Source: CAISIP01 sp031367285 | GTDB lineage: Bacteria; Pseudomonadota; Gammaproteobacteria; Burkholderiales; Burkholderiaceae_C | Direction of reading: 5' to 3' | DNA length: 17,905 nucleotides | Assembly (NCBI GenBank): GCA_031367285.1 | Contig: JANLPN010000002.1 | Location: forward strand, 1 to 17,905 | In this document: positions 1 to 6,235 of the stretch, one piece after another | How the letters are laid out: every line of letters begins with the position of its first letter | How positions within the stretch are numbered: position 1 is the stretch's first letter | Notes under the pieces: generated by a model | What the model was told of the DNA's origin: nothing | Seen by the model: only the letters and a program-made list of their open reading frames with translations | Databases searched by the model: none | Position numbers and translations under genes: made by a program

Positions 1-273
1 CAAATCATGAGTCTGGCGCACCTGACGTATTTTCCGCGGGTGGCCGACGTGCTGGCGGCAGCGCGCAATCGCCCGCCGCCCCTGATTGAGCCGCAACCGT
101 TTAACCACGAGGGCCGTCGGGTGATTTGTTATCCCGGGGACGCAAACCATACGACGCGCGAGCGCGCGATGCCGGGCCCGACGCGGCTGATTTATCGCAA
201 CAAACGTTTTGAACCTGAGGATGGTTTCGACGCCCTGTTCGCGCCCGGCCCGGTCCCCCTTGCACCTACTTGA
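1..273 (+). CDS. NUDIX hydrolase family protein, C-terminal fragment (5' end outside window)
   Basis: The reading frame is open from the first base of the window to a TGA at 271-273, so only about 90 C-terminal residues are visible. The fragment begins QIMSLAHL and carries a proline-rich RPPPLIEP stretch, VICYPGD, and PGPTRLIYRNKRFEP near the end. I remember this layout from the C-terminal extension of a NUDIX hydrolase group common in Burkholderiales, where the NUDIX box itself (GX5EX7REUXEEXGU) lies well upstream and is therefore not visible here. The assignment rests on recall of that tail, not on a catalytic motif. The internal ATG at 7 is not a convincing start because the codons before it are conserved in the family as I remember it. 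Its last 82 bases overlap the convergent regulator gene. Confidence 0.6.
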   Translation, partial: QIMSLAHLTYFPRVADVLAAARNRPPPLIEPQPFNHEGRRVICYPGDANHTTRERAMPGPTRLIYRNKRFEPEDGFDALFAPGPVPLAPT

Positions 274-755
274 GCAGTGCCGGCGACAGCCTGCCAGTCG
301 AGCGGCAAGGCGGTCGTGAACTTTATCTGCTCCATTGAAAAGGCGGACGACACGCCAGTCAGATGGGCCGCCTTGATCAGTTTCTTGTAAAACCTGTCGT
401 AACCGTCAATGTCGGTGGTGACAACCTTCAGCAGGTAGTCCACGTCGCCGCTCATGCGGTGGAATTCCAGCACCTCGGGCAAGGCGACCACTGCGGCAGC
501 GAAATTGGCGAGCCACTTTTCGTCATGCTGGGTGGTGCGCACGCTTACAAAAACCGTGACGGGCAGACCTGCCTTGTGGCGGTTGAGTATGGCTACACGC
601 CGCTCGATGACACCTTCGTCTTCCAGCCGCTTGAGGCGCTTCCAGCAGGGCGTTGACGACAGGCCAACGCGCTCACCCAATGCCGCAATGGACAACGAGC
701 CGTCAACCTGCAGCGCGGACAATATCGCACAATCAATACGATCTAGATTATTCAT
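192..755 (-). CDS. decR: Lrp/AsnC-family transcriptional regulator, DecR-like (cysteine-responsive)
   Basis: This is a 187-residue regulator with an N-terminal winged helix-turn-helix (about residues 4-52, with LSSTPCWKRLKRLEDEGVI as recognition region) and a C-terminal RAM/AsnC effector domain (about 65-150). Several segments closely match my memory of E. coli DecR (YbaO): TPCWKRLKRLED, VLEFHRMSGDVDYLLKV, FYKKL and FSMEQIKFTTALPL. DecR activates cysteine desulfidation genes in response to cysteine. Here the regulator is divergent from a cysteine desulfurase fusion, which fits the same role (inference). I chose the ATG at 753-755, the start of MNNLDRID; a 23-residue upstream extension would read through AT-rich promoter-like DNA. 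The protein runs about 35 residues past the usual family end, into a basic, low-complexity tail encoded mostly inside the neighbouring gene. No good Shine-Dalgarno is visible before this ATG. Confidence 0.87.
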   Translation of the reverse strand: MNNLDRIDCAILSALQVDGSLSIAALGERVGLSSTPCWKRLKRLEDEGVIERRVAILNRHKAGLPVTVFVSVRTTQHDEKWLANFAAAVVALPEVLEFHRMSGDVDYLLKVVTTDIDGYDRFYKKLIKAAHLTGVSSAFSMEQIKFTTALPLDWQAVAGTAQVGARGTGPGANRASKPSSGSKRLLR

Positions 756-784
756 TCTATTTTTATCAAAATAAATAGAATAAA
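751..784. promoter_or_regulatory. Long AT-rich inverted repeat over the regulator's start codon (probable autoregulatory operator)
   Basis: Two 12-base arms, 751-762 and 773-784, are reverse complements except at one position and are separated by 10 bases. The left arm contains the regulator's start codon (753-755). The right arm overlaps its likely -10 element (783-788, minus strand). Lrp-family dimers bind AT-rich palindromes and usually repress their own genes, so this is a good operator candidate for the adjacent DecR-like protein. Binding is inferred, not shown. Confidence 0.5.
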
Positions 785-810
785 TATACCTCAATAAGGC
801 TTCATGTCGG
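783..810 (-). promoter_or_regulatory. Candidate sigma-70 promoter for the DecR-like gene
   Basis: On the minus strand, CCGACA (810-805) is followed after 16 bases by TATATT (788-783), four and five matches to the consensus hexamers. Transcription would start near 776, about 20 bases before the ATG at 755. The -10 box overlaps the right arm of the inverted repeat at 751-784, as expected for autorepression. Confidence 0.35.
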
Positions 811-860
811 TAAACAGATAACAATTTTCTACCCGAGGCAGCCTAAGATTGGGACTTGTT

Positions 861-901
861 TACACGCCAGCAACGTGTACCCAACGCGCCAAGGTGGCGC
901 G
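861..901 (+). promoter_or_regulatory. Two adjacent short inverted repeats in the leader of the desulfurase fusion gene
   Basis: TACACG (861-866) pairs with CGTGTA (874-879) across a 7-base loop. CGCGCC (885-890) pairs with GGCGCG (896-901) across a 5-base loop. Both lie 30-70 bases before the start codon at 933. They could be operator half-sites or leader RNA hairpins. I cannot tell which, and no convincing -35/-10 pair is visible for the fusion gene. Confidence 0.3.
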
Positions 902-932
902 CTGACAACCCTGCAACAGAACGGTTTACCCC

Positions 933-3074
933 ATGACAAGCGAGATCTACCTGGACGCCAACGCCACCACATCGGTGCTCCCCGCAGCAGCAGCCAGTGC
1001 GCTGCATGCCATGGGCGAGCTGTTTGGCAACCCCAGCAGTACGCATTACACCGGCCTGCGGGCCAAGGACATGATGGCCTCGGTGCGCTCACGCGCCACC
1101 CGCCTGCTCGGCGCCGGCCACGGGCAACTGCTGTTCGTCAGCGGCGCCACGGAAGCGATACAGACGGCCGTGCTTTCCGCCCTGTGTGCGGTGCGCGAAC
1201 GGCGACAGCGCGGCGAAACCACCGGCCAGCTACTGGTTTATGGCGCCACCGAGCACAAAGCAGTGCCCGAGAGCCTGGCGCACTGGAACCGCCTGCTGGG
1301 TCTGGATCTGGAACTGCGTGTGTTGCCGGTGGACACGCAGGGGCAACACGACCTGGACGCGCTGCGCGGAATGGTCGGCGACGCGGCGCTGGTGTGCACC
1401 ATGGCAGCCAACAATGAAACCGGCTGCATCTCGGACCTGGTTGCCATTGAGGAGGTTCTTTGCGTGGCCGCTGTTAGACCACTGTGGCTTGTGGACTGCG
1501 TCCAGGCGCTGGGCAAATTGCCGCTGAACCTGGCGGCCACACGTATTGACTACGCGGCCTTCTCCGGCCACAAGTTATACGCACCCAAGGGAATCGGCCT
1601 GTTGTACGTGCAGGCCGATGCTCCGTTTACGCCGCTGATGGCGGGCGGGGGACAGGAAGCCGGCCTGCGTTCCGGCACTGAAAACATGGCCGGTATCGCG
1701 GCGCTGGGTGCCGTGCTGGAGGCACTGGAGGACGGCCATACCTTCCGTTCGCATGGCACGCTGGTCCGCCTGCGCGATGAGCTGGCCAACAGCCTGCGTG
1801 CCGCCTTGCCCGGCATCGTATTCAATACACCTCTGGCCAAGACACTTCCCACCACACTCAACTTTTCTATTCCGGGCGTGTCCAGCAAGGAACTGCTCGA
1901 CCTGTTCGACGCTGCTGGCGTACGGGTCAGTTCGGGCAGTGCGTGTTCGGCCGCAAAAGCCGCCCCGAGTTTTGTTCTGGAAGCCATGGGTTTGCCGGCC
2001 TGGCAAGCAGCATCGGCAGTGCGCATGTCTTTCGGGCCTGCCACCAGTGACGAACTTATCAGCGCGGCTTGTGCACGTATTGCCGCCTGCGGAGCCATTC
2101 TTCGCGCAAGCGGTTTGGCACAGCCCAGCCGCCAGACGAATACCGAGGATGGGGTGGTTCAATTCAGCGACGATGGCGAGTACGCCTGGCTTCTGCTGGA
2201 CGCCACCAGCCGAAGCTGTATCGTGGTCGATCCTCTGGAAGCCCTGGAACCACGGCTGGTCACCTATATCGACAGCCACAACCTGGGTGTGCTTGCGGTG
2301 CTCACGACACGCGCGGATGCGGAACACGAGTCGGCACGGAGCGCGCTGGCGCGGCGCCTGGGCCTTCGTTTGGATGATCGCGCCAAGGCTGGCGACGGCG
2401 ACGGATGGCCCACCGGTTGCGGCGCCATCACATTGGCCAACGGCAGCGTGGCAAGCGCACTTGCGCTCGGCCAACTGTCGCTGGCGCGTTTCGAGCATGC
2501 AGGGTCAAAGGCTTATCTGCTTGGCCAGCCGATCCATGGGCACATGCCAGCCGACGCAGTACGGTTCGCCTTCACGGCAGACACGGCTGTGGGCGCTGCA
2601 ATCACACAGCGCGATGGCGGCCCGGTTGCATCGGCCTCCCTGCTTCAATTGGCTCGGGTGATGCAGGGTGCTACGGTGTTATGCCGATCCCGCGACGGTC
2701 GGGGCCACCTGGCCAGTACGCTGCAATCCGAGATGGTGCAGACCTCCAACGCCGAGGAAGAAGACATGCACCTGCGCTCCGCAACCCTGGACGCTTTTCT
2801 GGAGCTGCATGCCGATGCACTGCTGGTCGACGTGCGTGAGCCGTTCGAGCTTCTCGCCGGGCCGGCACCTTGCAAGGCGGGACATGAAGCAGTACATGTG
2901 CCCCTTAGCCGCTTAGTCAACCAGCTCGACACTTGGCTGCAAGGCACGCCACGGCCGCTGGTTTTCGTCTGCCGCAGTGGCAACCGCAGTGGCAAAGCGG
3001 CGGCGTGTATGCGGCGCCTGGGCTACGGCCAGGCCTGGCATCTGGCCGGTGGACTGGCTCTGGCCGGCAGGTGA
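933..3074 (+). CDS. Cysteine desulfurase - inactivated persulfide-dioxygenase-like MBL domain - rhodanese fusion
   Basis: This 713-residue protein has three parts. Residues 1 to about 395 are a NifS/IscS-type class V PLP enzyme that would release alanine from cysteine and hold the sulfur as a persulfide. H108 (TEHK), NNETG, the SGHK lysine K214 and the catalytic C338 in SSGSACS are all present. Residues about 410-605 follow the order of an ETHE1/CstB-type persulfide dioxygenase (MBL fold): YAWLLLDATSRSCIVVDP, then TTRADAEH (458-465) where active enzymes have xTHxHADH, then FTADT (547-551), then a segment at 581-596 matching the VYPGHDYxGxTVST block. The metal ligands are mostly replaced, so catalysis is unlikely. 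Residues about 614-713 are a rhodanese with active-site C680 in CRSGNRSG. The likely role is cysteine-derived sulfane sulfur passed to the rhodanese cysteine and then to an acceptor. It is divergent from the DecR-like regulator. The ATG at 933 has only a weak ribosome site. Confidence 0.85.
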   Translation: MTSEIYLDANATTSVLPAAAASALHAMGELFGNPSSTHYTGLRAKDMMASVRSRATRLLGAGHGQLLFVSGATEAIQTAVLSALCAVRERRQRGETTGQLLVYGATEHKAVPESLAHWNRLLGLDLELRVLPVDTQGQHDLDALRGMVGDAALVCTMAANNETGCISDLVAIEEVLCVAAVRPLWLVDCVQALGKLPLNLAATRIDYAAFSGHKLYAPKGIGLLYVQADAPFTPLMAGGGQEAGLRSGTENMAGIAALGAVLEALEDGHTFRSHGTLVRLRDELANSLRAALPGIVFNTPLAKTLPTTLNFSIPGVSSKELLDLFDAAGVRVSSGSACSAAKAAPSFVLEAMGLPAWQAASAVRMSFGPATSDELISAACARIAACGAILRASGLAQPSRQTNTEDGVVQFSDDGEYAWLLLDATSRSCIVVDPLEALEPRLVTYIDSHNLGVLAVLTTRADAEHESARSALARRLGLRLDDRAKAGDGDGWPTGCGAITLANGSVASALALGQLSLARFEHAGSKAYLLGQPIHGHMPADAVRFAFTADTAVGAAITQRDGGPVASASLLQLARVMQGATVLCRSRDGRGHLASTLQSEMVQTSNAEEEDMHLRSATLDAFLELHADALLVDVREPFELLAGPAPCKAGHEAVHVPLSRLVNQLDTWLQGTPRPLVFVCRSGNRSGKAAACMRRLGYGQAWHLAGGLALAGR

Positions 3075-3131
3075 CACAACGTGCCGCCGGGCATATCCTG
3101 ATCAGACCGACTGGAGCAATCAGCTGCCGGG

Positions 3132-4040
3132 TCAGCGTGCGTAGTCTATGGCCAGGCTGTACGCCGGGTCGGCGTGCCAGGCCCAGTAGGTCTGGACGAG
3201 TTTGCGCGTGATCGGGCCGGGGTTACCGTCGCCAATAAGGTGTTGGTCCACACGGGTAACCGGCAACACTCCGCCGCCGGAGGTGGACAAAAATACTTCT
3301 TCCGCACCACGCAACTCGTCCGCCGACAGCACCCTGAGCTGCACCTCCAGCCCCAATGATCGCGCCATTTCGATGACGGTGCGGCGCGACACACCTTCCA
3401 GCATGCCCTCGCTGGGCGTGACGACCGCACCACGGCTGACGCAGAAAATATTGAAACCTGGCCCTTCCACTACGTTACCCGCCGCATCCACCAGCAACAC
3501 GCTGTCGGCACCCGCGTCGAGCGCGCCGAACAAACCCATCGTCAAATCGTTCCAGTGGTAATTCTTTGCGGTGGGATCCACCGAACTGGCGGGTATGCGG
3601 CGCACATCACTCACCATGATGTGCAGCCCGTGCTCACGCTGCTGTGCGTTGGCCAGCCAGACGTACGGCACCGCAAACGCGTAGAACTGGTTCACGGCCT
3701 GGCGCGGGTCACGTGACCCCCAAGGTGGCTTGCCACGGGTGCAGATCATCTCTACGTAGGAAGCTCGCAAACCGCTCAGGCGCACACATTGTGACAACAC
3801 GTCCGTGATTTGTGCCGGGCCCAGGCCCGGGTCGAGACGCCAGCGTTTGCAACTGCGCTGGAAGCGCTCCAGATGCGCATCCAGCCGGAAGTACGCGCCC
3901 TCCCAAACCGTGACCACATCGTAGGTGGCGTCGGACCGCAGAAAGCCCCAATCCGTGATCGGAATCGCGGCCTCCGCGACGGGCATGTAGCGGCCGCCCA
4001 CAAAGGCGACCCCGTTCGAATAGTCTGGCAATGTTGACAT
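3132..4040 (-). CDS. Class IV PLP-dependent aminotransferase (D-amino-acid / branched-chain type)
   Basis: A 302-residue fold-type IV aminotransferase. The PLP lysine is K159 in the segment DPTAKNYHWNDL, and the cofactor-binding glutamate is E192 in VVEGPGFNIF. LSTSGGGVLPV (251-261) matches the phosphate-binding loop that follows in this family. Length agrees with D-amino-acid transaminase, branched-chain aminotransferase and 4-amino-4-deoxychorismate lyase homologues. The block TRGKPPWGSRDPR sits where substrate-specificity residues lie in (R)-selective amine and D-amino-acid transaminases, so I favour that side, but substrate cannot be read with confidence. The gene converges on the desulfurase fusion, leaving about 57 bases between stops. 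A functional link to cysteine metabolism is possible but unproven. The ATG at 4038-4040 is the only good start; its ribosome site is weak. Confidence 0.82.
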   Translation of the reverse strand: MSTLPDYSNGVAFVGGRYMPVAEAAIPITDWGFLRSDATYDVVTVWEGAYFRLDAHLERFQRSCKRWRLDPGLGPAQITDVLSQCVRLSGLRASYVEMICTRGKPPWGSRDPRQAVNQFYAFAVPYVWLANAQQREHGLHIMVSDVRRIPASSVDPTAKNYHWNDLTMGLFGALDAGADSVLLVDAAGNVVEGPGFNIFCVSRGAVVTPSEGMLEGVSRRTVIEMARSLGLEVQLRVLSADELRGAEEVFLSTSGGGVLPVTRVDQHLIGDGNPGPITRKLVQTYWAWHADPAYSLAIDYAR

Positions 4041-4092
4041 GGGTCAGGTCTTAGGCATTGGCGTTGCCGCATTATGCTTGTGGCCCCGGTGA

Positions 4093-4129
4093 GCCGCGGG
4101 CTGGCATCGCGCCGGCTCCGCCCCGCGGC
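4093..4129. repeat. 8-bp perfect inverted repeat between two divergent genes
   Basis: GCCGCGGG (4093-4100) and CCCGCGGC (4122-4129) are exact reverse complements separated by 21 bases that themselves contain the palindrome GCCGGC (4111-4116). It lies between the divergent starts at 4040 and 4281. It could be an operator or a transcribed hairpin in the aminotransferase leader; no T-tract makes it a terminator. Confidence 0.3.
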
Positions 4130-4280
4130 GAACCCAGTCTTCAAGAGTACGAAGCCGCGCACCGCTTCCTGATTAAAAACCGTGAATAGTGCCTTTGCCT
4201 TGTCACATTCGGTCCATAGACTCGAACACACACCGAAACGCGTGATTTGAGAATTTTCCGTGATCGCAAGGGATACACCA

Positions 4281-5045
4281 ATGACTGATGACCAAACACG
4301 GCGAGGCTCCCAACCCGCCCCAAAGCCACAACCCGCAATGCGCCCTGTTTTGCTCGCCACAGGCATCGTGCTTGCGCTCACTTGGGTCGGCGCGTGGGCG
4401 TTCGACTCGAGTGAAGGCAGTGTGGTCGCAGTGTCGCTGGCGATAGTGACCTTGGGGCTGTTGGCAGCCGGCATTCGCCGGGTGCCTGGAAATCAGGAAG
4501 CAGGCCATGCGAAAGCCGCGACACCGCGCGGCAAGGTCCGCGCTGGCCGGTTTCAAGATTCGTCCCCACCATTGCCCCTCGACTCCACGACCGAAGATCT
4601 GGCCGCGCCCGTGGGTGGAAAACGCTGGAGCCTGGACGTTTTTGCGGCTATCGACGCGCAGCGCTTTGCCGCTGTCTGCGAGACCTGGTTCTCCTGGGCC
4701 GGTTTTGATACGCGTACCCAGTCCCACCGCACGGACGGGGGCGTGGACATCTGGCTGCATGCAGCCAGAATGCCAGGCCCGGTAGCCATCGTCCGTTGCA
4801 AACACTGGCTCAACAAACCGGTGGGGCTGCAGGAAATGAAAGAATTTCTGGGTGTGGTGGCCACCTTCCAGTCGGCGCACGGAACCTATACCACCACCTC
4901 TACCTACACGCCTGAAGCCTTGCAGTTCGCCCGCGAACATGGGATCGACGCGGTCGACGGCCGCGGCCTGCTGCGCCGCATACAGACCCGCACACGGCAG
5001 CGCCAGCAGGCGCTGCTGGCGGTCGCATACAACGGCCAGAGCTGA
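4281..5045 (+). CDS. Membrane-anchored Mrr-like restriction-endonuclease-fold protein
   Basis: A 254-residue protein with a short polar N-terminus, two hydrophobic segments (about residues 22-41 and 47-66), a 50-residue linker, and a C-terminal domain (about 117-234) of the Mrr/PD-(D/E)XK type. That domain shows an early glutamate (E134 in VCETWF), DGGVDIWL with D156, VRCKHW with K174, and TTTSTYTPEALQFAREHGI, which fits the late strand-helix of Mrr_cat proteins. Active Mrr-type enzymes usually have Q or E two residues before the lysine (QCK or ExK); here it is R172, so activity is uncertain. The catalytic face would be cytoplasmic. I chose the ATG at 4281 because AAGGGA sits seven bases upstream; a GTG at 4260 would add seven residues. 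It is not next to a methyltransferase, so it is probably a stand-alone protein, not a classic restriction system. Confidence 0.72.
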   Translation: MTDDQTRRGSQPAPKPQPAMRPVLLATGIVLALTWVGAWAFDSSEGSVVAVSLAIVTLGLLAAGIRRVPGNQEAGHAKAATPRGKVRAGRFQDSSPPLPLDSTTEDLAAPVGGKRWSLDVFAAIDAQRFAAVCETWFSWAGFDTRTQSHRTDGGVDIWLHAARMPGPVAIVRCKHWLNKPVGLQEMKEFLGVVATFQSAHGTYTTTSTYTPEALQFAREHGIDAVDGRGLLRRIQTRTRQRQQALLAVAYNGQS

Positions 5046-5055
5046 CGGACATCGT

Positions 5056-5086
5056 CGGGTTTTCCCGGCCCGTCCACGCGACGGGC
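5056..5086 (+). terminator. Two adjacent GC-rich hairpins, possible terminator or leader structure
   Basis: CGGG-TTTT-CCCG (5056-5067) is followed directly by GCCCGTC (5068-5074) pairing with GACGGGC (5080-5086) across a 5-base loop. They start about ten bases after the nuclease-like gene and end about 50 bases before the SRPBCC gene. There is no T-run after the second stem, so intrinsic termination is only a possibility. Confidence 0.33.
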
Positions 5087-5137
5087 GATGCGATAGGATG
5101 CGCAGTCACACCGACACCTGTAAAAATGGAGCGCACC

Positions 5138-5608
5138 ATGACCATCAACGTCACCATCGATCTGGGCTACGAATTTGCCGTCAAGGCACCGGCCAGCGAG
5201 GTGTTCGAGGTACTTGCCGACGTACCGACCTCGGCCAGCCACTTTCCCAAGGTGCACAGGCTGGTGGATCTGGGCGGCGGTGCCTACCGCTGGGAAATGG
5301 AAAAAATCGGACTGGCCCAGATCAATCTGCAGACCATCTACGCGTCCAAATACGTATCGAACAAGGCCAAGGGCAGCGTGGCCTGGACACCCGTCAAAGG
5401 TGAAGGCAACGCGCTGGTCTCTGGTAGCTGGAAGATTACCGACAAGAAAAAATCCACGGGCCTGGTGCTCAAGATCGACGGCGACTTGGCCATCCCCCTG
5501 CCTGGCCTGATGAAAATGGTCGTCGCGCCTGTGGTGCAGGCCGAGTTCGAGAAGCTGGTCGAGAAATATATCGACAACCTCACCAAGCGTTTTGGCGGCG
5601 AGGTCTGA
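5138..5608 (+). CDS. SRPBCC-superfamily protein (CoxG/START-like lipid or hydrophobic-ligand carrier)
   Basis: A 156-residue single-domain protein with the layout of the SRPBCC/START/Bet v1 helix-grip fold. An opening strand leads into FAVKAPASEVFEVLADVPTSASHFPKVHRL, the family's first-helix region. Alternating strands follow (YRWEMEKIGLAQINLQTIY), and a long amphipathic C-terminal helix (LMKMVVAPVVQAEFEKLVEKYIDNLTKRF) closes the cavity. Proteins of this kind bind hydrophobic ligands or act as polyketide cyclase-like or CoxG-like membrane-associated factors. No catalytic residue can be identified and the ligand is unknown. The ATG at 5138 has GGAG six bases upstream; an in-frame ATG at 5126 would add four residues but lacks such a site. 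The gene converges on the acetyltransferase with only about ten bases between stops. Confidence 0.75.
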   Translation: MTINVTIDLGYEFAVKAPASEVFEVLADVPTSASHFPKVHRLVDLGGGAYRWEMEKIGLAQINLQTIYASKYVSNKAKGSVAWTPVKGEGNALVSGSWKITDKKKSTGLVLKIDGDLAIPLPGLMKMVVAPVVQAEFEKLVEKYIDNLTKRFGGEV

Positions 5609-5618
5609 CGCTCGCGTC

Positions 5619-6134
5619 CTAGAGCTTGCGTTTCAGACGTATTTCTTCAACCCGGATCGTATCAACCGGCACGGTCCTCGCCGAAGACAGCTCGCGCTTG
5701 AAACCGGCCAATTCGTGAAAACGCATTGCGCGATCGTTGCCCAACCCGATCCAGACTGACACATCGGTACACCCCTCCTGCAGCAGCCCGTCCCTCGCCG
5801 CGTCCCACAGGGCCAATCCCACGCCCTGGTCCCAGCAGGTGGGTAGAACGTAAATACTCCATATTTCACCCATCGCGGGTGGCGTTCCCTTGTCCCTGCA
5901 ACGGTCAAAGCCAATGAACCCAATGATGGCGTCCCCGTCACACGCCACGTGCAACTGCGGCTCACCATATTCGATCGCCTCGCGCCAGAATACCTGTTGG
6001 CGATCAATACCCAACCCATGTGGAAGCATCCCGGCCACGCCGGAGGCGCCGGTAGCAAGCACGGCGCCCGAATGAATTTGTGCGATGGCTTTGGCATCGC
6101 GCATGGTGGCAGGGCGAATCAGGCAACTGGACAT
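5619..6134 (-). CDS. GNAT-family N-acetyltransferase
   Basis: A 171-residue GNAT protein. The N-terminus IRPATMRDAKAIAQIHSGA is the usual first strand and helix. The central strand IWSIYVLPTCWDQGVGLALWDAA holds the acetyl-CoA binding loop (QGVGLA, a variant of Q/RxxGxA). GNDRAMRFHELAGFKRE is the conserved C-terminal motif B region seen in many N-acetyltransferases acting on small molecules or protein N-termini. The substrate cannot be deduced. The gene is divergent from ushA with about 100 bases between starts. The ATG at 6132-6134 begins directly with the GNAT domain, so the start is plausible. Confidence 0.83.
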   Translation of the reverse strand: MSSCLIRPATMRDAKAIAQIHSGAVLATGASGVAGMLPHGLGIDRQQVFWREAIEYGEPQLHVACDGDAIIGFIGFDRCRDKGTPPAMGEIWSIYVLPTCWDQGVGLALWDAARDGLLQEGCTDVSVWIGLGNDRAMRFHELAGFKRELSSARTVPVDTIRVEEIRLKRKL

Positions 6135-6149
6135 GGAAGCGGCTTGGAT

Positions 6150-6167
6150 TGGAGCAAGAGCGCTCCA
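6150..6167. promoter_or_regulatory. Inverted repeat between divergent acetyltransferase and ushA promoters
   Basis: TGGAGC (6150-6155) and GCTCCA (6162-6167) are exact reverse complements around a 6-base centre. The site lies five bases upstream of the predicted ushA -35 box and 16 bases upstream of the acetyltransferase start codon, where an operator could act on both genes. Confidence 0.33.
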
Positions 6168-6172
6168 TTCTA

Positions 6173-6201
6173 TTGAGTCCGACAGCGGCAGCGGCCATAA
6201 T
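6173..6201 (+). promoter_or_regulatory. ushA: Sigma-70-like promoter for ushA
   Basis: TTGAGT (6173-6178) and CATAAT (6196-6201) are separated by exactly 17 bases and match the consensus hexamers at four and five positions. Transcription would start near 6208, about 28 bases before the ATG at 6236. An AAGG ribosome site (6226-6229) lies six bases before that ATG. Confidence 0.5.
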
Positions 6202-6235
6202 CAGGCAACCCCACTACAAGCGCCCAAGGCTGACC

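Noticed and set aside
756..824. N-terminal extension of the DecR-like regulator starting at 824
   Set aside because: The start would be TTG, the 23 added residues have no family counterpart, and the DNA is AT-rich and holds the likely -10 box and operator.
1575..2498. 307-residue minus-strand open frame inside the desulfurase fusion
   Set aside because: It is antisense to a strongly conserved gene, with no recognisable domain; an expected shadow in GC-rich DNA.
6080..6235. 52-residue upstream extension of UshA
   Set aside because: It covers the divergent acetyltransferase start, the promoter and the palindrome, and would bury the lipoprotein signal peptide.
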